Shown piece after piece: positions 9,663 to 21,690 of a stretch of DNA of 64,000 bases; position 1 is the stretch's first letter; every line of letters starts with the position of its first letter. The notes below the pieces were generated by a model. The model searched no databases. It was not told the origin of the DNA and was given only the letters and a program-made list of their open reading frames with translations. Made by a program: the position numbers and the translations under genes. This DNA comes from Saururus chinensis (lineage: Eukaryota > Streptophyta > Magnoliopsida > Piperales > Saururaceae): assembly GCA_035235625.1 (NCBI GenBank), contig CP141146.1, positions 28,328,501 through 28,392,500 on the forward strand, in the 5' to 3' direction.

Positions 9663-12600
9663 CTAAAATATTTGAGATCAGAATAAACTGTATAGCCGGC
9701 CAACATAAAGGATGAAAAGATTACATCCAAAGCATGCTTTTTTTCTTCTCTTTCTCTTTGATAATCAAAGGCCATTTCTAGTGATATCAAGGGCATGCTT
9801 GCACAATTATACTGAATCTTATCATATGATAGAAAAACTACATCACAGGGATCAAAGTAAGCAATCATATCAAAGTAGGATAATTTTAATTAGCCTTTCG
9901 TCCTTTATATTAGATTGAATTTTAGAGCCCCAAATATTATAATTAATATCATTGTTCGCAAACTAGTCACAACAGGCCTTATGAGCTTATCAATCCCTAG
10001 AAAGAAGTATTTTCTGTCCACAAGTAACAACAAACAGTGCAAAGGAAGGTTTGGGTTTGGAGTCCATCTTAAAGGAAACTATAAATCAACAAAGTTTTTT
10101 CCTGTATTCCTCTAAACAGTGCACACAGTTAGCATTGGTTGGTTAACTAATTCATTAAAAATCCCAAATATTCCGCAGTAAGAATTGACTTCATTACTTA
10201 TGAATTATTCTATTGATCTTACTATGGAAGAAAGCCCAGCAGCCTGACAGTATAAAGTTAAGAACTTTCGGCCTCAAAAGAAGCAAAAGAGAGGGAAGAG
10301 GATGGATAGGGGAAGGACAGAAAAAGGATAGAAGAAGGGGAAAGAAAAAGAATTAAAAAGAGAAAGGGATAGAAATAAGGGAAAAGGTAAATTAAATTAG
10401 GGTTCATTTAGTTAACTCATTTATGACCTTTACAACTCTTTGTTTAGACTTAGAAAACCCTAATGACAGGTTTATCATACATCCCTAAAACACCCTCATA
10501 AATAAAACTACCATATTGAAAGGCCCTCATTCGTCCATTACAACTGAAAAAATTTCCTAAAAGCACCCAAATAGTTAATCCATCATTCACAATGATAGAA
10601 AATCCTTCATCCAATTGGATCCTTATTAATAATACACACACAAACAAAATTTCATTGTCATCATAGTAAGAAAAGAAACTGAAACAAAGTAATATCAAGA
10701 TTCCAAATGACACTTTTTGGAAGCAGGGTGTTAGTTTACAGGACCTAGATTCCAAATTGTCTCTCATCTGCAACAAAATCTATGAGACAAAACGCCCACA
10801 AGCTATATGTAAGCTATCTACACCTGAAGGATAAGGTAAGTGTCACAGACCTTTAGACTCTTCCAGAGAACTAGGCTTCTCTAGTTGTTGCATGTTATCA
10901 GAGGATGCAAGCTGCTCTTCTGTAACTTTCAGCAATTCTTCACTTGTATAAGATTTTGTTGCCGCACCTTCTGCTTCCTCTGTCGTGATACTGGCAGCAG
11001 GTTTACTCAGTTGTTCTCTTGAGGCTCTCAATATGTCTTCAAAGGATGGGCTGCCATCTGCAGATTACATTTGACTGGTTACAACCAACAAAATTTTGCC
11101 ACCCTACTCGATGGCAGAGATTTCACAGCATGGTTTTTATCTCTTCTTTCCAAAAGAGTTTAGTTTCCATTCTCAGTGGCATTGTGTTGGAAGAATGACA
11201 CTAGGAGCACCAAGAGAATCAATAAGTAGCTGTAGTAAATCATTGTTCAATAATAATAATATAAAGTTTTAACAAATGTCTGTTTGCTTTTGGTAATAGA
11301 TACTGAGAAAACTAATTAACAAATAGCAAAAGATTCCACAGATGGTGCACACTGTATAAAGAAAGGTAGTGCAACCTACCCGTTACAATTAGAATGAGAT
11401 GATTGGCAGTGATGACTGTAAACAATTAATCAAAACTAAGAAAGGTACTCACTTGGTTTGACATCTTCCTGGGAGGTCTCACTTAAAGAAGAGGTGACAG
11501 ACTGGGGAGTACTCTTTATCGAAGAAGGATCCTCGTCAAGACCTATTTCTCGCTCAAGGCTTGTCTTAAATTCCCTTGACACTTCCTGCAGCATGAATAT
11601 GATGTCACAATATTCCATGATAATGGTATGCATACAAAATTGTCTATGCTTATATGCAACTATCAACTTTACTAGACCACCTAAGTAGACATTTTACAGT
11701 TCATGGGACCATGACTAACCCAGGGACCCCAAAAAGATGACTTTTTGTCGATAGAAACACCCTGATCAACAACAAGATTGTCTTCAGTGCTACTTATGTA
11801 CATGAGTTACATGAAACCTAACACACCTGAAGTTCTCGAATTGTAGGTTGAAAAGATCTTAAAGTCTTGCCCACTGTCCTGGCTACCTGTGTTTAGATTG
11901 AAAGTAGAGATCAAAGAGTTAGGATAAGTGTTCTTATAGTTGTAGACAATATCTGAGCTATGAGTTGCAAGACAATAGAACAAGAAAGAGTCTGAGAATA
12001 GAACTTGGGAAGTAGTAAATCATCCATGAAACAAATGCAAAATATTCAGATAATACCAGTATTGGCTGGATACTGTTAAGCAAATCTAATAGAAAAATTC
12101 TCCATTGAGAATGGCCAGCATGAATTTGAGTAGAAATCAATCTTATATAAATGATATATTAGAAAAGAAACTAAGTTCTACTATATCAAAATTATAGGTA
12201 GAATATGAGGAACTTGATCACATTTTTCAATTAATCAGTATATGAATTATAGCATGCTTTACATAAACAGGTGCTCCCTTGCCTAACAGCTTAAGAATTC
12301 AGATATAGTGGCCAACTAACATGCATCAGAGTACAAGGTTCCAAGTTCAAGCGCTCTGAGGGAAAACGGCAATCCCTCGTAGGGTTGTCCCAGCTCTGTG
12401 CGTTCACATGCAATTCTTATTGGTGCTTGTCCATGTGGGAAAGTATCGGTGTGGTTAATATATATAGTTAGTCCCTTCTCTACTTCAGCTTTTATGTGAA
12501 GTGACTAAACTAACAGTGAAATCATTATATTTAGTATTCCTTTAAAGTTTAAAAACTTTGAATGCTTGAAAGACTTGCAGTGTGTTCCCAGTGTCTGTGC

Positions 12601-13703
12601 TCACAAGTCATAACATCCGAAATATGAAAATTTTCAATGACAAAAATTCGTTCTGAAACTATTTGAGGGTCAATATCACTAGTTCGAGGACTAATTATTC
12701 TGGTAGTTCGAGGACTAATTCTATTAGTCTCATAAAAACTCACATGATAACTAAAAATTAAGCGTTCAAGACTCACTGAAAGATTCTCTCTGTCAGTACC
12801 ATACCTAAGGTGAACTAATTAGTAACAATTAAAGCTCTCCTAGTGGGATCTTAGATGCCCCAGTTTTAATTTTCCCAGCATTAAGGGAACATAACTTTTA
12901 TATCGTAACGGTATCATGTTTAAGTATCCAGACAATCACCAACATGTCATACTTCGGATAATGCATGTATTTCCTACAGCTTAATAGTGAAATAAACAAG
13001 AAAAATTCTCATCTTCAAGATAAGGTTTAAAAATTGCACAAGGTCTTGACATTAGATAGCTCAAGCACAAGATAGAGACCGAGAGTACCTCAGCAAGACC
13101 CTTGGGGCCAAAGACCAACAACGCTACCACTCCAATAACCAGAGCTTCCGGAGCCCCAACTCCGAACAAGGAGGCATAAACGACCATTCCCCTGCATTTC
13201 CTTTTCTTTTCTACACCATAAACAAATGCACGCTAAGGATATATTAAAACAACGATATTTATTTGCCAAAACAATGCCCAACCAGATAGAACAACATTAT
13301 ACACAAAAGGAACCCTGAAGCATGAAGTCGCATTTACTGCGAAACGTGTCCAGTATGAATGAATTGTACCCAACAACAAAGCAACTCTGCAGCATCAATT
13401 GCTGAGCCAGCTTGAAGAATAAAGTGTCAAATTACTAAGAATAAAAGATGCCCAGATGAAAAAAACTAGGAGCAAATGAATACCAAATTTAGAATATTTT
13501 GTTCCCACCGCCGACAGGCCCTGATGCCTCACGTCCCTCCAGTCGCCAAAAATCGGATTCAAGAGTCGAGCTTTCGGCATCGGCAGGCTGGAAGCATGAG
13601 CTGAAGTGGAGGGAAAAGCAAGATGGGTTCTTTTGGTTCTGTAGTTTGATGAAGAACAATGATGATAATAGGTGGGAATTGGGCAGGCGGTGGCAGACGC
13701 CAT
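9601..13703 (-). CDS. TATB: Sec-independent protein translocase TATB, chloroplastic (Hcf106)
   Basis: Thylakoid membrane subunit of the chloroplast Tat (delta-pH) pathway. With TatC it forms the receptor for twin-arginine precursors. Six exons on the minus strand: 13703-13484, 13210-13089, 11886-11827, 11585-11453, 11057-10851 and 9662-9601. All five introns are GT-AG, phases agree at every junction, and the product is 267 aa. Residues 1 to about 80 are Ser/Thr/basic-rich, consistent with a transit peptide. The membrane helix follows (about 88-106, ASLFGVGAPEALVIGVVALLVFG, keeping the Hcf106 Glu), then the FGPKGLAEV hinge and an amphipathic helix (VGKTLRSFQPTIRELQEVSREFKTSLEREIG). The acidic tail includes TSEELLKVTEEQL. 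The start is the first ATG in frame with the transit peptide; an in-frame upstream ATG at 13884-13886 would precede it by 61 non-conserved residues. The last exon is the least certain: reading through exon 5 gives a stop at 10843 (249 aa). Confidence 0.93.
10270..10395. repeat. Purine-rich low-complexity tract
   Basis: A run of GAAGAGG/AAAGAGAG-type sequence on the plus strand, so pyrimidine-rich on the coding strand of TATB, inside the candidate last intron. It has no strict period. Confidence 0.5.
12288..12475 (+). mobile_element. Possible SINE fragment in TATB intron 2
   Basis: A GC-richer block within the 1.2-kb intron. It contains GGTTCCAAGTTCAAGCGC at about 12338, resembling a tRNA-derived Pol III B box, and a TATAGTGGCC-like sequence about 30 bp upstream that could be an A box. 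Downstream are CCCTCGTAGGGTTGTCCC and a TCCATGTGGGA...GGTGTGG stretch. The layout resembles plant tRNA-derived SINEs, but I cannot assign a family or its ends. Confidence 0.35.
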
Positions 13704-13760
13704 GAGGTGGTGGCGGAGTGGAGTCCGGGACTCTGGTCTCTGGAGAGGCCAAGGAATACA

Positions 13761-13780
13761 GAGCGAGCGAGCGAGCGAGC
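13761..13780. repeat. (GAGC)5 microsatellite in TATB 5' region
   Basis: Five perfect GAGC units, read as GCTC on the gene strand, 58 bp upstream of the TATB start codon and so probably in the 5' untranslated region. Confidence 0.85.
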
Positions 13781-13952
13781 AGCTTTGGACTAGTAAAAGA
13801 CAGCTGAAGTGAGGAACTCGTCCGGCCCGTGGAGCAATCCGGTCTAGGATTATGAATAGTGGATGCACATTGTGATCCACAATCAAATCGGTTCACTCCA
13901 ATGAAAGCATCCAAGACATTGTTCTTTCGGTTCATGAGATAAAGACTAAGGC

Positions 13953-14121
13953 CTTGTTTGACAATTATTTTTTAACCCTCCTAATGTGAGGATAGTTATT
14001 TTTTAAATAAATTTTTTATGATATGATATAAGATATTTTTTAATGTAATTTTTCTTGTGATATGGTATATTACAACTCGCAAAGAAAGTCAATTTAAATT
14101 TAAAGGCAGTTGTCAAACAAG
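13953..14121. mobile_element. MITE-like foldback upstream of TATB
   Basis: CTTGTTTGACAA at 13953-13964 is the exact reverse complement of TTGTCAAACAAG at 14110-14121, enclosing about 145 bp of AT-rich DNA without coding capacity. Size, composition and terminal inverted repeats fit a small non-autonomous DNA transposon, probably hAT- or PIF-like. I could not fix the target duplication. It lies about 250 bp upstream of the TATB start codon. Confidence 0.55.
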
Positions 14122-14159
14122 TGGGGAATTTTACTCCTTATTAATTTATCCCAATCAAT

Positions 14160-16545
14160 ATTTTAAAAACTGGACTAGGTTCAATCAGACTCGGTAAAAA
14201 ATTTGAGTCGGTCCATCTGGGTTGCCGGGCAAGGTTGACCTACCCCCGGTCAATACTGCCCGGCAGGTAGAATCAGCAACTTCAACAAAAAGTTGTCCCC
14301 TTGAGTGTTTAATATCCATTTGGATGAGAATAACAGATCACTAGATCATCCATAATCCAATTATCTAACAAATATAAAGACTACGAGTTCTAGCCTCAAT
14401 ATGTAGGAATTTATTTTAAAGCAAAATAAACAAACCTAATTATTATAAATCATTCATGATTAATATAACCATTAAATTGAGCATACACATCACAAAAAGA
14501 TTTTAACGTGAAAAACCCCAACTAAGGTAAAAAAACCACGACAGTCACTCAATGAATAAATCAATGCACTAATAAGCAAGGCAATACATCAACACAAATA
14601 AACTATCAATCTGTGTTGTTGGCTCTAACCCAAAAAACCATTTTGCTTAGATCCCCCAACAAATTTCTTTTGTTGTTGGTCTTCCAGTCTTCTCCCTCAA
14701 GGACTTAAAACTTTTCTTCTGCTTGTTTTGTCTTCGTCTAGCCACGAAAACAAAACTCTATTGTAACTTCACAAGCTTTGTGTGTGTTGTATTGTGAAAG
14801 ACACTTCTCTTTTAGCTATTTGAATTGATCTTCAAAGCATGTAGCCAAAGGAACTCTATACTCTCAAAACTCATTAGATTAGAATCATCAATCCCTCTTT
14901 ACTCTAGCAATGGTTTTCTTCACTTTTTCCACATCCATAACACCCCTTATATAGTTAATTAAGTCGGTTTAGGTGTTAGACCTTTAATAGGAGTCAAATT
15001 CAACTCAGAATGACTTATTTTTGGGAAACTATAGGCTTCAGTGACCAATCACTACAATATGATCGATCACTAAATCTTGGCTTCATTTAACAAAGAACTG
15101 TTATAGTAGCCGATTGATCACTAGATTAATCCTGATTAATGAATAGTAACAGGTACAATAGCCATAATACAATAGTGGTATAGTGTTGCTACATTAACGA
15201 AAATCAAAATTATTCCTAATTAATCCCAATTAATCTTAGATGAAAATTTTACATACATGAAATTTTTCACTTATTTTTAACTCATTCTTTTTCTCACACT
15301 CTAATATGATAAACCTTTTTTATCCTAAGTGTGTGATGTGATGTGTGTTCGTATTTTTACATGCAAAAATACTTTTGAGTCTTCTAATCAGCTTCATCTT
15401 CCCTATGTGATCTCAATCACTAAGTATTCTATTCTATGACTCAAATTACACATGAGTTTGACATTATTTTGTTCACTAAAATAAGCTAATACATTACATA
15501 TGACCACATATGTTCTTATAATTTACCCTTTTGGCTATTTCATTACAAAACACTACAACCCATCATCTAAAAAAAAAAATTATAACTCATAGTGCATCGA
15601 TCAGACTCTCAGCAATTGTTTAACTTTGACAATGACTCTCCCCCTTAACTTATGACACTCATATCTAATATAGTGTGGTGATCTTCAACCTATAATCATC
15701 CTATACATCACAAACAAGAACATACCTGCATAATAATGTTATAAGAAACATGTAAATACATAATAAGTGTTCAAGTACTATGACATATAACATTCAAGTT
15801 CCATTAAATTTTCTCTACCCTTAACAAATTAGTCACATACTCTCCCCCTTTTTGTCAGAAATAGACAAAGGTAAGAAAACAACCATATTGAAAAAAAACA
15901 TAGGTTAAGCATATACATCAGAAATTCAAATTAAGAAGAATCATGTCAATATGACTCTTAAGACAGAAAAAAATATAAGCAATCAAGTTATTCTAATCAG
16001 AATTATCAATTAGAAGATACATCAAAATCACTATGTAATATTCATATTTCAAACTGAATCAAACTAGATACTCTACTTAAATAAAATCATCATGTGCAAT
16101 GGTCTCTACCTTTGATATTCAAGACAATCTAATATCAATCAGCAATCTAGAAACACATACAAGCATATAGAAATATCCTAGAATTTGTTAAAAGATTTAC
16201 TGCCCCATAAATTGTGTAATCAACAAAGTGTCATTGGATATAATAATCTTAGACTTGTCTCCAATTTATAAATGTTGTTTGAAATCAAATGTTGAAAAAC
16301 AACATTCTTATAATCAGTTAAAATTTACATCACCCTTCAAAAAAAATTTGGTTTACTAAGTTCCAAATCAAATCAAAACTTTTCAATGTATAGAACTCAT
16401 AGTTTAACCAATAAAAATTCACAAAACCACAAGGCAATGTGAATGTAGGCTAATATAGCAACATAATGCAAAAGTCATCAAAGAAAATAACCTACAAATG
16501 ATTGAAATTCAATGACAATTAAATCAAAAATAAGATGAGTTTTTT
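14160..16545. other. Repeat-like AT-rich region without intact genes
   Basis: No credible coding exon on either strand. A block near 14500-14560 (GTGAAAAACCCCAACTAAGG...ACCACGACAGTC) and the block at 15838-15873 look transposon-derived. The rest is unclassified, heavily decayed sequence. Confidence 0.4.
15838..15873 (-). mobile_element. Trace of a SIRE/Maximus-type Ty1/copia element
   Basis: The minus strand reads TTTGTCTATTTCTGACAAAA followed by AGGGGGAGAGT. A TGACAAAAAGGGGGAGA block is typical of the region after pol, with the polypurine tract, in SIRE-type copia elements. No pol domain or LTR was found around it, so this is a remnant at most. Confidence 0.3.
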
Positions 16546-18299
16546 TGTTAAATTTCATTAATTCAACCCTTAATCTAAGTGCATCCATAGATTACGGTCA
16601 TTTATATCTTACCTTAGATTAGTTTTGTAAGATATAGAAATTTTCTAATTCTCTAATGAAGGACATGTTAAAATTGAATGAGGTTGACCCTTTAAACTTA
16701 TTAGTTGGATAACTCCCTGAGTAGGTCAATTTTAGGGTTGAGACTAGTATGGTTAGAAGCTAGACGAAAAGACTTTTTAAACGCCACAAAAATGCTCAAA
16801 TCATAGTCGAATGATTGAGATATGTCCTATTGAAGTTGTACTATATGTGCTAGACCCGATTAACCGAATTAGACAAAAAATTTGATACTTCTAGTCTTTT
16901 GGGTTCATTTAAGAGAGTTATGGGAATAGTGATTTGAGAGCTAATTTAGGTTGCCCAAGGATAGTTTAGTAGCCCAAGTCCTAGAAGGATTAGAAACCCT
17001 AATCCCACCCCATATAAATATACCACAAGAGCCTAAATTAGATAGTTTTAGAGTTTTTTAGAATTGGTTGAGAATTTTGGTGCCCTAGCCTCTCTGAAGG
17101 TGAGTTAATTTGATTATTTTCTCCTTAATCTTTTGAGTTTTAATGGGGAATTGAAGGTCCTTCATGATTAATCATAATTCTCATGTCTTCTTTTATCAAA
17201 ACCCCAAAATTTTCTTATCTTATGCAAATTGTAGAACCCTAGAGCCTTTGTTTTGATGTAAGACCTTGTGCTTCATGTCTAGAAGTCATTAGACTCAAGG
17301 CAGTACTTAAAAAGTATATAGTTATCATAGTTATAAGCTTCTAGGTGGTAGAGATCATATTTTATGCTTAGATCTAATGTAAGACCTTAATTTTTGGAAT
17401 AGGGATCTTTAGATTTAGAAATATTTGAGGAGTTTCTTTGCCCTAGAGGTAAGAGGTTTTTGTTTAATGAGGTTTTACTTGTATTATCGTCATGTTTGTG
17501 GGTGAAAACATGTTCTTGAAGAATGGATATGACTGAAATCATTTTTAATCTCTATTTTGGATTCATAACTATGTTTTGGATACTTTACTTTGCATTTTGC
17601 TCTCAATTTTTTTTGGAAGTAGATTATCATGTCGAGATCACATTCCTAATTTATTATATTTTTATAAAATAATATATATTTATTATATTTTTTGGAATAT
17701 ATACTATACAATAACATTATTCTCTATTTTTGTGTTTTGAAGCATTTTTAGGGATGCAAATGTGTGATTTTTGGGTCCTTTTTTTAATGACGGGTTGATA
17801 TATATGTTATGAGCATGCTGTAAAAATTTCAAGTCGCTTGGAGCATGATAAGTCAATGGAATAGTAAAACATTTGTAGGTCATAGTACTAGTTGAACTGC
17901 ATAGTCTTATTAATTATATAACAAAAACTATTTTAATACTTATTTTCATATAATTTTTATTTATATTGTAAGACTATGATGAAGTATTATGCAAATTTTC
18001 TTATTTGCTATTTTTCCTACAATGTACGAGTTATATGTTGTCATTATGTTAAAATATCTACTTAAGCTACTATGAGAATAAATGAGATATTATACTATTA
18101 ATTATGTTATTATTGTATTTTCAATATGTTTAACTTGATTAAGGATATGCATGCATATATCTAAGGTTAATTTAGCAAATCCATGTTTCATGATGTCTTA
18201 GTACATATGATCTTATCTATTGAATTATGTCTTACAAAAGAAAGTATAATTAATTAGGGTTGCACATGTAAACTATACTTACACACTACAACAAAATGT

Positions 18300-18795
18300 A
18301 GTATTAGTGACACAATGCTAAGCGTCGCTAAAAACAACTACTTGCGACGAATGAAAAAGCATCACAAAAAAATGAACTGTTAGCGACACATTTTTCTTAT
18401 CGCTAATAGTCATATATTAGCGACGCTTAGTTGAAAGCGTCACTAATACTAACCATATTAACGACGCTTTATTATAAGCGTCGCTAATAGTTCCTCTATT
18501 TGCGACGCTTTACACAAACGTCGCTAAAAGATATATTTTTTAAATAAAAAAAGAAAAAATATATAACTATTAGTGACGCTTGTTTTAAGCGTCGCTAATG
18601 GCTTTCACAATAGTGACGCTTATTCAAAAGCGTTGCTAATAGTGCTGCTATTAGCGATGCTTAAATAAGTGTCACTAATAGTTATGAATTAAAAATAAAA
18701 AAATAAAAAATTTGAATTATTAGCGACACTTTTAAATAAGTGTCGCAAATACCATTGCTAATAACGACGCTTGTTGACAAGCGTTGCTAATAACT
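18300..18795. repeat. Left subterminal palindromic repeats of the CACTA element
   Basis: About a dozen and a half half-sites of the form TTAGCGACGCTT or its complement, mostly paired head-to-head as AAGCGTCGCTAAtagN...TTAGCGACGCTT. Variants such as TTAGTGACACTT and GCGTTGCTAA look like C-to-T decay at CpG positions. Confidence 0.88.
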
Positions 18796-19037
18796 TTATT
18801 AATTAATTTTATTTAATAAATAATAAATAAATATTAAAAAATATATAATAAACTTCCTAAATATAATATATTTTATTCAATATTTACTATTTCTATATAT
18901 AATAAATAAATATTAAATTTTCAATAAAAAGTAGTGTTAATAATAGATTCAACTTTCACTTTGTAAATATAATATATTTTATTTCTTAAAATTTCTTATT
19001 AATTTTAAAATATAATTTATAATAAAAGAGAGTGAAA

Positions 19038-20131
19038 AAAGTGCATGGAGAGAGAGAGTGAGAGTGAGGAGAGAGAGAGATTGAAGAGAGAGAGAGTAGA
19101 GAGAGGGGGAGGTGAGAGAGAGAGAAAGAGAGGAGAAAGGAGAGAGAGAGAGAAAGAGGAGATATAGGGAGGAGAGAGAGTGGAGAGAGGAGATGAGGGA
19201 GAGAGGGAGGAGAGAGAGAGAGAGGAGAGAGAGGGGGAGAGATAGGGAGGGGAGAGAGAGATGAGAGGGAGAGAGGGTAGAGAGAGAGGGGTGATGAGAG
19301 AGATGAAAAATTTTTATATTATTTATTTAAAAATTAATTAAAAATAAATAAATAAAAATGTATTATCGATGTATATGCCTATACGTCACTAATACCTCAG
19401 AGTATTAGCGATGTATAGGCATATACATCACTAATACCTTAGAGTATTAACGACGTATAGCCATATATGTCGCTAATACCCTTCATATTAGCGACCCATA
19501 GTCCTATGCGTCGCTAATACATTTTAATTTATTTATGTTGTAATTAATTTTTAAAAAGATAATATAAAATAGAGAGGATATAGAGAGAGGGAGAGAGAGG
19601 GAGGGAGGGAGAGGGAGGAGAGAGGGAGAGATAGGAAGGAGAGAGAGAGAGAGGAGAGGGAGAGAAGGTAGAGAGAGGGGTGAGGAGAGAGGGAGAGAGT
19701 GGATTTTTTTATTTTATTTGTTTTCTATTTTTATTTAAAAATTAATTAAAAAATAAATAAATAAAAATGTATTAGCGACGTATAGGACTATATGTCGCTA
19801 ATACCTCAGGATATTAGCGACATATGTGTCGCGAATACATTTTTATTTATTTATTAATTAATTTTTAAATAGAAAATATAAATACAGGTGATATAGAGAG
19901 GGGAGAGAGGGAGAAAGAGAGGGAGGAGAGAGGGAGAGAGAGGAGTGAGAGAAAGAGGTGAGATGAGAGGGAGGAGAGAGAGAGGGAGGAGAGGGAGAGG
20001 GAGGAGAGAAGAGAGGGAGAGAGAGAAAGAGGGAGGAGAGGGAGAGAGGGAGGAGAGAGGGAGAGAGGGAGAGAGGGAGGATTGAGAGAGAGAGAGAGAG
20101 AGAGAAGAGGAGAGAGAGAGGGGGTAATAGT
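19038..20131. repeat. GA-rich blocks with palindrome-bearing spacers
   Basis: Three purine blocks built of GAGAGAGG/GGGAGAGA variants (about 19038-19305, 19571-19704 and 19889-20131). AT-rich spacers separate them, carrying TATTAGCGACGTATAGGC...TATACGTCGCTAATAC palindromes and a shared AAAATTAATTAAAAAATAAATAAATA block. This looks like block duplication inside the transposon. The long Ser/Leu-only reading frames on the minus strand at 19854-20159 are artefacts of the repeat. Confidence 0.85.
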
Positions 20132-20316
20132 ATTTGCGACACTTATGGATAAGTGTCACAAATAATACAATTTTTGCGACGCTTATTTATAAGTGTGGCA
20201 AATGAAAACTAATTGTGATGTATTTTAAACGTCACTAAAAATTAATGTTTGCGACTCTTAGATGAAGCGTCGCAAATGATTTTCATTTGTGACACTCTAA
20301 GCGTCGTTAGAAAACA

Positions 20317-21180
20317 TTGCGCATGCTAAACATTCGCGCGTGCGCAATGCGAAAATCTCCCGAGCGGGGTGAATATATATCGCCCGCACGGGCAATTTCG
20401 CTCACGCGAGCATTTCACCCATGTGGGTGTTTTTCTTCAACACCCTCCCCCCTCTCCTCCCCCCGCCGCCGTATGCCCTCCGTCGCCATCATCCGCTGCC
20501 CTTCCTCCGCTGCCATCATCCGCTTGTCCGCCGCTTGTGCATCTCCGTTCATCCCACTTCACCCCTACGGCTCCTCCCCTCCTGTGCCTCACCCCTTAGC
20601 CGCCTTCCGCCGCCCGCATTCGGCCCCGGCAACCCTACTTCGCTCCGGTCCCAGCCACCCGGCATCCGCCCCCGGCCCTCTCTCCCCGACGCTCGTAGTC
20701 TTGGCCTCCTTCCTGGCCACTCCTCCCCTCATGTGCCCCACCCTGTAGCCGCTTTCCACAGCCCACATCCGGCCCGACCACCCCGCATCCGCCTCCGGCC
20801 CTCTCTCTTCGGCACCCACAATCCCGGCCTCCCTTCTCCCCCCCTCTTCTCTCCCTGGGTCCGCCCCTTGGCCCCCTGCTTCCCCTTCTCTGTTTCAGGG
20901 GAGGGGAACAGATCCGGGGGAGAGGGGGCAGCGGGAGGGAGGGCGGGATTGTGGAGGGCGGATTCCGGTGGGGACCCGAAATCTAGCACTCTCTCCCCAG
21001 CCTCCCTCCCGCTCACCCCCTGCCCTCAACAGAGGAGGGGGCGGGAGGGAGAAGGGGGGGGACTGGATTCCGGCTCCCCATCGGAATCTGGCCACCCACC
21101 CCACCTCCTTCCTCTCCCCCGGTCGCAGTCACTACCACCAGCGTCGGGTCAGGAACTTCCGCCAGATTCTGTTGCCGAAT
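20317..21180. other. GC-rich island inside the CACTA element
   Basis: An abrupt change from AT-rich to very C/G-rich sequence, with overlapping open frames on both strands. The longest, 20421-21188 plus, would be a 255-residue Pro/Ser/Arg-rich protein with no recognisable domain. Part is an internal duplication: 20574 onward and 20723 onward share CTCCCCTC-TGTGCC-CACCC and CATCCGCC-CCGGCCCTCTCTC (period about 149 bp). It may be captured foreign or host DNA. Coding function is not supported. Confidence 0.5.
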
Positions 21181-21199
21181 TTTTTTAAAAATATTTCTA

Positions 21200-21690
21200 A
21201 AGTTTTTAGCAACGCTTATAAAAGCGTGGCTAAAGGATTTTTTTTATTTTTTTAAAATTTTTATGAAGTATATGATTTTTCATTAATGACGCTTTAAAAA
21301 ACTATTTTTTATTATTTTTATTAGTGACGTTTATATTTATGCATCGCTAATAAGTTGTTATTTATTGTTTTTAAAATAATTTTTTATATTAGTGACATGT
21401 AGTAAAGTGTCGCTAATAATCATTATTAGCGACGCTTAAGTATTAGGCGTCGTTAATAATTTACTATTTGCGACGCTTTACTATACATCGCTAATACTAA
21501 AATTATTAGTGACGTATGAATAAACATCGCTAGTGTGCACTATTAGCGACGCTTTACGTAAGCATCGCTAATGAGCAATAGCAACTCATGTTTTAGCGAC
21601 GTAAGTAGCGACGCTTTTTAAGCGTCGCTAATAGTCATTAGCAACACTTATACTATTATTAGCGACGCTTATAAGCGTCCCTAATAGAGT
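21200..21690. repeat. Right subterminal palindromic repeats of the CACTA element
   Basis: Dense TTAGCGACGCTT / AAGCGTCGCTAA half-sites up to the right terminus, for example at 21424, 21541, 21596 and 21658, alternating orientation as in the left end. Confidence 0.88.

Noticed and set aside
12338..12356. A tRNA gene in TATB intron 2
   Set aside because: Only a B-box-like string is visible and no cloverleaf can be drawn. A SINE fragment is more likely.
13395..13483. Read-through of TATB exon 1 past 13484
   Set aside because: A GT donor after TTTG joins in phase to the acceptor TGTAG at 13213-13211 and leads directly into the Hcf106 membrane helix.
13704..13886. Earlier in-frame ATG for TATB at 13884-13886
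   Set aside because: It would add 61 residues crossing the GAGC microsatellite. The ATG at 13701-13703 gives a typical transit-peptide start.
19854..20159. Ser/Leu/Pro-only frames on the minus strand
   Set aside because: They are translations of a GA-rich low-complexity block within the CACTA element.
20421..21188. 255-codon open frame in the GC-rich island
   Set aside because: Overlapping open frames exist on both strands because of base composition, no domain is recognisable, and part is an internal duplication.
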